64,000 bases of DNA, taken from NCBI RefSeq assembly GCF_025960985.1, contig NZ_JAOQMX010000005.1:1-64000 (forward strand), given 5' to 3'. Under the pieces are notes generated by a model that saw only the letters and a list, made by a program, of their open reading frames with translations, made no database searches and was not told the origin of the DNA. Source of the DNA: Flavobacterium psychraerolatum. Lineage in GTDB: Bacteria > Bacteroidota > Bacteroidia > Flavobacteriales > Flavobacteriaceae. Every line of letters begins with the position of its first letter. The first letter of the stretch is position 1. The position numbers were made by a program, and so were the translations under genes. Below, piece by piece: positions 59,047 through 64,000 of the stretch.

Positions 59047-59072
59047 AGCCTCACATTTGTGGGGCTTTTTTA
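59047..59072 (+). terminator. Terminator of sucD
   Basis: An 8-bp stem (59047-59054 with 59059-59066, one G-T pair) with a four-base loop and a T-run, 26 bp after the stop codon. Confidence 0.85.
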
Positions 59073-59237
59073 GTATAAAAATGAAATTAAAGAAATACAT
59101 TTGCACTTTATTAAAAAGGACTGTTTTATCAGTAGTAATTATAAATGTAACAGAGACAAACGATTGATTTTGACGAGACCTTACGAATTGGTGAGAGTTT
59201 ATTGTGTCAAAAATTTCAAAATAAAAAACAAAGAATT

Positions 59238-59663
59238 ATGTACAAAGAATTAGAAAAATACAAAGAAAACAATAGTTTTACAATTGCAGTTGATGATAGC
59301 TTAGAAGATGCGTGTAATGCATCTGAAGGAAGTGGTGTTTTTATTGTAAACGCAATCAACGGAGATGACAAAGAATTAATCATGGTAGGTTCTACTGGAA
59401 CGGTACAAAATGATGGTTCTTTGAAAAGTAAAAATGGTGGTTTGTATGATAAAATTGTAAACGGACATCAATTTGCAAAAACAGGAAGAAAATATTCTTG
59501 GCCAGCACAAATGAAAATAGAAAACATCGAAAGACTTGAGGTTCTTTGGTTTGAAACTTTTAATGATACTGATAAAGGAATTCCAACATCTGTTGAAGGT
59601 CAAATTTTACAAAATTTCTTATCTGAAAATGGTAAATTACCAAGATGGAATGTGGCTTTCTAG
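59238..59663 (+). CDS. Small conserved-looking protein, possibly GIY-YIG-like
   Basis: A TTG at 59202 is in frame, but the ATG at 59238 (MYKELEKYKENN) is preferred, giving 141 residues. It has no signal or membrane segment. I do not recognise the family with certainty. The order GVFIVNAI, ELIMVGSTG, a charged helix, then SVEGQILQNFLSENG resembles a GIY-YIG nuclease fold, but the paired tyrosines are replaced (VFI, IMV). It may be a non-catalytic relative or something else. It stands alone between two terminators. Confidence 0.7.
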   Translation: MYKELEKYKENNSFTIAVDDSLEDACNASEGSGVFIVNAINGDDKELIMVGSTGTVQNDGSLKSKNGGLYDKIVNGHQFAKTGRKYSWPAQMKIENIERLEVLWFETFNDTDKGIPTSVEGQILQNFLSENGKLPRWNVAF

Positions 59664-59683
59664 TCCACTTTCTTTAAATTAAT

Positions 59684-59713
59684 AAAAAGCTCCATAACTA
59701 TGGGGCTTTTTCT
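59684..59713 (+). terminator. Terminator of the 141-residue gene
   Basis: A stem of about 11 bp (59684-59694 with 59701-59711, one G-T pair), loop of six bases, and a T-run, 20 bp past the stop codon. Confidence 0.85.
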
Positions 59714-59723
59714 ATTTAACTTA

Positions 59724-59754
59724 TTTTATAAAACACTTAAATAATCTATATTTG
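59724..59754 (+). promoter_or_regulatory. Promoter of fabG
   Basis: TTTT (59724-59727), then 19 bases, then exact TATATTTG (59747-59754). This is the Bacteroidetes consensus with one change in the -33 box. It lies 33 bp before fabG. Confidence 0.7.
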
Positions 59755-59787
59755 TATTTCCAAATACAATAAAAATATACTTAAAAT

Positions 59788-60534
59788 ATGAAATTACTAG
59801 AAGGAAAAGTTGCCATCATTACTGGTGCAAGTCGTGGAATTGGAAGAGGAGTAGCAGAAGTTTTTGCTAAGCATGGAGCAAATGTAGCTTTTACATACAG
59901 TTCATCTGCAGCATCAGCTTTGGAATTAGAAAATGAATTGAATGCATTAGGAATTAAAGCTAAAGGGTACCAATCTAACGCAGCAGATTTTAATGAAGCA
60001 CAAATTTTAGTGGATAAAGTTTTGGAAGATTTTGGAACTATTGATATCTTAATTAACAATGCTGGAATTACAAAAGACAACTTATTAATGCGTATCTCGG
60101 AAGCTGATTTTGATTCTGTTATAGCAGTTAATTTGAAATCTGTATTTAATATGACTAAAGCGGTTCAAAAAACATTTTTGAAAAAACGTGCTGGATCTAT
60201 CATCAACATGAGTAGTGTTGTAGGAGTAAAAGGAAATGCTGGTCAAACTAATTATGCAGCTTCAAAAGCGGGAGTGATTGGTTTTACAAAATCAGTAGCT
60301 CTTGAACTAGGTTCTCGTAATATCCGTTGTAATGCTATTGCTCCAGGTTTTATTGAAACAGAGATGACAGGAAAATTAAGTGAAGAGGTTGTGCAAGGAT
60401 GGAGAGATGGAATTCCGTTGAAACGTGGTGGTACAACAGAAGATGTTGCTAACGCTTGTCTATTTTTAGCCTCAGATATGAGTGCATATGTTACAGGGCA
60501 AACCCTAAATGTATGTGGTGGAATGTTAACATAG
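59788..60534 (+). CDS. fabG: 3-oxoacyl-ACP reductase
   Basis: The 248-residue short-chain dehydrogenase has the cofactor loop TGASRGIGRG, the NNAG motif (INNAGITKDNLLMR), and catalytic Ser/Tyr/Lys (MSSVVG, NYAASKAGV). ITKDNLLMRM-like sequence after NNAG is characteristic of FabG. It reduces 3-oxoacyl-ACP with NADPH in fatty acid elongation. It has its own promoter and sits outside a fab cluster. Confidence 0.93.
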   Translation: MKLLEGKVAIITGASRGIGRGVAEVFAKHGANVAFTYSSSAASALELENELNALGIKAKGYQSNAADFNEAQILVDKVLEDFGTIDILINNAGITKDNLLMRISEADFDSVIAVNLKSVFNMTKAVQKTFLKKRAGSIINMSSVVGVKGNAGQTNYAASKAGVIGFTKSVALELGSRNIRCNAIAPGFIETEMTGKLSEEVVQGWRDGIPLKRGGTTEDVANACLFLASDMSAYVTGQTLNVCGGMLT

Positions 60535-60600
60535 TAAAAAGTTATCCGTATCGGCTTACAATTCTGTACTGATAATTATAACTAAAGTGTATTATTAAAT

Positions 60601-62628
60601 ATGAATAAATCAACGATTCTACTTCTTTTACTTTCTTTGCTAATTGCAGGTAGTTTGTCATATTTTCAATACTTATATAAAGCCAAAGACAATTCAAAAC
60701 TGAATTTGTTTTTGGCTTTTTTACGATTTCTAACTATTTTGGGTATTTTTATCTTACTTATCAATCCCGTTATAACGAGGAAAACTCTAGAAGTTGTAAA
60801 GCCTCCACTGGCTATTGTAGTAGATAATTCGAGTTCTATTGTAAACCTAAAGGCCTCAAAGGAAACAATGGATACTTATAATTTTTTAAAAAATAATAAA
60901 AAAATAGCCGATAAGTATACCATTCAAACCTATCAATTTGATGCTAATTTTAAATCAGGAAACATATTTGATTTCGAAGGGACTCAGACTAATTTTGATG
61001 GAATTGCAAAAAACTTAAAAAATTACAATCGTAATCAAATTTATCCTACTGTAATTATTACCGATGGAAACCAAACTCAAGGTAATGATTATGTATTTAC
61101 ATTCGATAAAACAAATAAAATTTTTCCAGTAGTTGTAGGTGATACGACAAAAGTTTTGGATCTAAAAATTAATCAACTCAACGTTAATAAATATGCTTTC
61201 TACAAGAATAAATTTCCTGTAGAGGTATTTATGAATTATACTGGTAAAAAAAACATTCAAGCAGAATTAACTATTACGGAAGGTAATTCTGTTGTTATAA
61301 AACAAAAAGTTTCTTTTTCAAATACAAATAAAAGTACTATTGTCAACTTACTTTTACCAGCGGATAGAGTAGGAGTTTGTGTTTTCAAAGCGACGCTTTC
61401 TTCGGTAGAAAAAGAAAAAAATACCTATAATAATAGTAAAAATTTTGCTGTTGAAATACTAAATCAGAAAACGAATATCCTTATAATTTCAGAGATCAAT
61501 CATCCAGATATTGCTGCATTAAAACGTGCAATTGAATCTAATGAACAACGTAAGGTAACTATAGTTAAACCTAGTGAAATTAAAGTATTAAATAGTTATG
61601 CAGTTTGTATTCTTTACCAGCCAACTGCAAATTTTAAAACTATTTTTGATCAAATTAAAAAAGCAGGAGTTAATGCGTTTATCATAACTGGAATGCATAC
61701 AAATTTTAATTATTTAAATCAAAACCAAAATTATTTTGAGTTTAAAATGAGTGGACAACCTGAAGATTTTACTGCTAAATTTGAAGATCAGTTTAATCTT
61801 TTTGCGTTAGAAAATAATGGTTTTGAAATCTTACCACCGTTAGAAAATCCATTTGGGAAAATTATATCCAAAAGTGCTATATCTGATTTATTAACTGCCA
61901 AAATTAGAAACATCGAAACTGGCATTCCTTTATTATCTTTTGCTGAGAGTCATGGAGAAAGAATGGCATTTCTATTTGGTGAAAATAGTTGGAGATGGCG
62001 ATTTCAGTCCAACATCAATAATCAAACCTTTGATAAATATGATTTATTTATAGATAAAATTATTCAATACTTAGCTTCTGATAATTCAAAAAAATCATTA
62101 GTGGTTAATCATGAACATTTTTATAATTCTGGAGAATCACTTGAAATTAATGCACAATTTTTTAATAAAAATTATGAGTTTGATGAAAAAGCCCATATAA
62201 CCATTACGGTAAAAAATAAAAAAACGAATCAAACTAAAAATTATGATTTACTAAAATCAAACAGTTCCTACAAGGTAAACTTAGAAGGACTCTATCCTGG
62301 TGTATATGATTTTACAGTAAAAGAATTAAATACCAACAGTAAGTATACCAATAAGTTTGAGATTTTGGACTTTAATATCGAAAAGCAGTTTGTAAATTCT
62401 GATTCTGAAAAACTAAAACAATTAGCCAATCAAACTGGAGCAGAATTGTATTTTCCAAATCAAATGGAAAAGTTGGAAAAAACACTTCTAAATGATGAAG
62501 ATTACAAGTCAATACAGAAAAATACTGTAAATAGATTCCCAATAATTGAGTGGTATTGGTTATTAATCATTCTTACACTACTACTATCAATTGAATGGTT
62601 TACACGAAAATACAATGGACTACTTTAA
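60601..62628 (+). CDS. Membrane protein with a von Willebrand A-like domain
   Basis: The 675-residue protein has two N-terminal membrane helices (about 5-22 and 35-57), a large periplasmic part, and a C-terminal helix near 650-665. The part after the second helix begins with PPLAIVVDNSSSI, a MIDAS motif (DxSxS) of vWA domains, and PTVIITDGNQTQG supplies its later metal Asp. The middle has Ig-like strands. It resembles the BatA-like and glutamine-amidotransferase-like membrane proteins of Bacteroidetes. It is 66 bp after fabG, and its function is unknown. Confidence 0.8.
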   Translation: MNKSTILLLLLSLLIAGSLSYFQYLYKAKDNSKLNLFLAFLRFLTILGIFILLINPVITRKTLEVVKPPLAIVVDNSSSIVNLKASKETMDTYNFLKNNKKIADKYTIQTYQFDANFKSGNIFDFEGTQTNFDGIAKNLKNYNRNQIYPTVIITDGNQTQGNDYVFTFDKTNKIFPVVVGDTTKVLDLKINQLNVNKYAFYKNKFPVEVFMNYTGKKNIQAELTITEGNSVVIKQKVSFSNTNKSTIVNLLLPADRVGVCVFKATLSSVEKEKNTYNNSKNFAVEILNQKTNILIISEINHPDIAALKRAIESNEQRKVTIVKPSEIKVLNSYAVCILYQPTANFKTIFDQIKKAGVNAFIITGMHTNFNYLNQNQNYFEFKMSGQPEDFTAKFEDQFNLFALENNGFEILPPLENPFGKIISKSAISDLLTAKIRNIETGIPLLSFAESHGERMAFLFGENSWRWRFQSNINNQTFDKYDLFIDKIIQYLASDNSKKSLVVNHEHFYNSGESLEINAQFFNKNYEFDEKAHITITVKNKKTNQTKNYDLLKSNSSYKVNLEGLYPGVYDFTVKELNTNSKYTNKFEILDFNIEKQFVNSDSEKLKQLANQTGAELYFPNQMEKLEKTLLNDEDYKSIQKNTVNRFPIIEWYWLLIILTLLLSIEWFTRKYNGLL

Positions 62629-62656
62629 AATATAATGTTTCTAATATAATATACAA

Positions 62657-63550
62657 ATGGATTTTAGACTTCAAGTTTTTGTCACTGTCGCTAACCGCTT
62701 AAGTTTTACTAAGGCAGCAGGTGAATTGTATATTACCCAACCAGCGGTAAGCAAGCACATTCAGGAACTAGAGGAGAGCTATAAAATTAAGCTTTTTGAT
62801 CGAAAAGGTTCTAAGGTAGCACTTACGCAAGCTGGTGAAATATTACTAAAACATTGTAAAAACATTTTTGATATTTATAGAACCATTGATTTTGAGATGA
62901 GTACTTTGACCAAAGAACGAAAAGGTTCATTGCGATTGGGAGCAAGTACCACTATATCTCAATATGTTATTTCGCCTTTGCTAGCTAATTTTCATTCGAA
63001 ACTAAAAGATATAAAAATCAATCTCCGAAATGGAAACACAGAACATATTGAAAATGCATTGGTTAACAAAGAAATTGAAGTTGGAATTGTAGAAGGGCAA
63101 TCCAAAAATACTTCAATCAAGTACGTCCCTTTTTTAAAAGATGAAATTGTTTTGATCTGTAGAGCAAATCATGATTTAGTGAATCAAAAAAATATTTCGA
63201 TATCAACTCTAGAAAAATTAAAATTCTTAACAAGAGAAATAGGTTCTGGGACATTGGAAGTTATCGAGCATAGTTTGAAAGCACATTCTATATCACTTCA
63301 AAAATTGACTATTGAAATGCAATTGGGAAGTACAGAAAGTATTAAATCTTATTTATTAAGTTCTAATTGCGTAGCATTTATGTCTATTCATGCTGTAAGC
63401 AAGGAGCTAGCAAACAACGAATTAACGATTGTAGATGTTGATAATCTAGTCATTGAACGGAATTTCTATATTATTACTTTACAAGGATGTCAAAACCCAT
63501 TAACAACTTTGTTTATTCAAAACTTAAACACCTATTATAATCTTAAGTAA
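62657..63550 (+). CDS. LysR-family transcriptional regulator
   Basis: The 297-residue protein has the LysR N-terminal winged helix (LSFTKAAGELYITQPAVSKHIQELE) and a periplasmic-binding-protein-like effector domain. Its position directly before a YeiH-type exporter on the same strand matches yeiE-yeiH of E. coli, where YeiE is LysR-type; that makes the exporter its likely target. The effector is unknown. No clear LysR box was found in the gap to the next gene. Confidence 0.93.
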   Translation: MDFRLQVFVTVANRLSFTKAAGELYITQPAVSKHIQELEESYKIKLFDRKGSKVALTQAGEILLKHCKNIFDIYRTIDFEMSTLTKERKGSLRLGASTTISQYVISPLLANFHSKLKDIKINLRNGNTEHIENALVNKEIEVGIVEGQSKNTSIKYVPFLKDEIVLICRANHDLVNQKNISISTLEKLKFLTREIGSGTLEVIEHSLKAHSISLQKLTIEMQLGSTESIKSYLLSSNCVAFMSIHAVSKELANNELTIVDVDNLVIERNFYIITLQGCQNPLTTLFIQNLNTYYNLK

Positions 63551-63628
63551 TAGCGTATCGTAATTATGAATAATAATTATCAATAAAAAGTACGCACCTT
63601 TGTATTCAAGAAACAAAGTTAACTTATC

Positions 63629-64000
63629 ATGGAAAATACAAACCCCTTCATAAAAATAAATCCAAGATTTCAGAAACTAATATTTATAGTATTGTTAATA
63701 CTATGTTTAACAGTTGGTATTACACCACCTATAGCATTATTATTAGGACTGGTTGTTGCCAATGTATCGGGGCATCCCTTTTTACCTTTTAATCATATTG
63801 CAATTCGGTATTTACTACAATTTTCAGTAGTAGGGTTGGGGTTTGGTATGAATGTTTATCAAGCGATGGCAATTGGTTCTACTAGTTTTTTGTTTACTGT
63901 GATTTCAATAATTAGTACGATTACGATTGGAATTATAATAGGAAAATGGTTTATGATCGATAAGAAAACAGTTCATCTAATCTCTTGCGGTACTGCTATT
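63629..64000 (+). CDS. YeiH-family putative exporter, 5' part (cut by the window edge)
   Basis: An ATG at 63629 opens a frame that stays open for 124 codons to the last base. The visible part starts MENTNPFIKINPRFQK, then has three to four hydrophobic helices with TPPIALLLGLVVANVSGHP and LLQFSVVGLGFGMN, which are typical of the UPF0324/YeiH family (putative sulfate or sulfite exporters). It follows the LysR gene after 78 bp. The 3' end is missing, so length is unknown. Confidence 0.85.
   Translation, partial: MENTNPFIKINPRFQKLIFIVLLILCLTVGITPPIALLLGLVVANVSGHPFLPFNHIAIRYLLQFSVVGLGFGMNVYQAMAIGSTSFLFTVISIISTITIGIIIGKWFMIDKKTVHLISCGTAI

Overview
The window comes from an AT-rich member of the Bacteroidetes, most likely a Flavobacteriaceae species close to Flavobacterium. 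Four things point there: promoter -7 boxes of the form TAnnTTTG (several exact TATATTTG copies), near absence of Shine-Dalgarno sequences (leaders are A-rich), lineage-typical genes (porX, fused lpxC/fabZ, a one-chain E1 alpha/beta dehydrogenase, Na+-NQR as an ion pump), and overall gene content. I count 52 protein genes (the last cut by the window edge) and one tRNA-Tyr. I see no prophage, transposase, CRISPR array or rRNA.

Layout. 1-5.2 kb: a perfect 48-bp palindrome at the very first base, then acpH-like, glmM, a lipid A acyltransferase, a rhomboid protease, a SIMPL protein and tRNA-Tyr. 5.3-5.8 kb: a gene-free stretch holding a strongly structured repeat-like element. 5.8-9 kb: cytochrome c maturation fusion CcsBA. 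9.3-24.7 kb, mostly minus strand: E1 dehydrogenase, an M1-like protein that seems to have lost its active site, a LOG protein, a DCC thiol protein, MutS2 without its Smr nuclease, ung (plus strand), MscS, a small membrane protein, ald, tsaE and porX. 25-27.5 kb: a compact operon of a SatD-family regulator, a DUF3307 membrane protein and a degenerate LytM-like protein, preceded by three 28-bp-spaced direct repeats. 27.6-35.5 kb: a CBS protein, a candidate NqrM, and apbE with nqrFEDCBA. 36-43.2 kb: two giant PAS-rich sensor kinases flanking an Rcp-type response regulator. 43.4-44.8 kb: a double-glutaredoxin/thioredoxin-reductase fusion. 45-51.2 kb: a GbsR/MarR-controlled RND efflux operon with a clear operator. 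51.4-64 kb, all plus strand: an HD phosphohydrolase, lipid A genes (lpxD, lpxC/fabZ, lpxA), efp, a second LpxD-like gene, an NTF2-like protein, sucD, a small unknown, fabG, a vWA membrane protein, a LysR regulator and the start of a YeiH-type exporter.

How the parts connect. The envelope theme is strong: lpxD, lpxC/fabZ, lpxA, the late acyltransferase, fabG and the AcpH-like enzyme serve lipid A and fatty acid synthesis; glmM supplies amino-sugar precursor. The Nqr cluster carries its flavinylation enzyme (apbE) and probably its iron-delivery factor next door, and both FMN-acceptor threonines are present in NqrB and NqrC. The GbsR regulator probably represses its own promoter and with it the efflux genes.

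The best candidate for something little described is the 25.1-27.5 kb operon: its first protein reads like a degenerate class III cyclase (palm) domain joined to a DNA-binding helix-turn-helix, its second protein has four pairs of His/Asp in or near membrane helices, and the promoter is overlaid by evenly spaced iterons. This is my inference from the sequence only.
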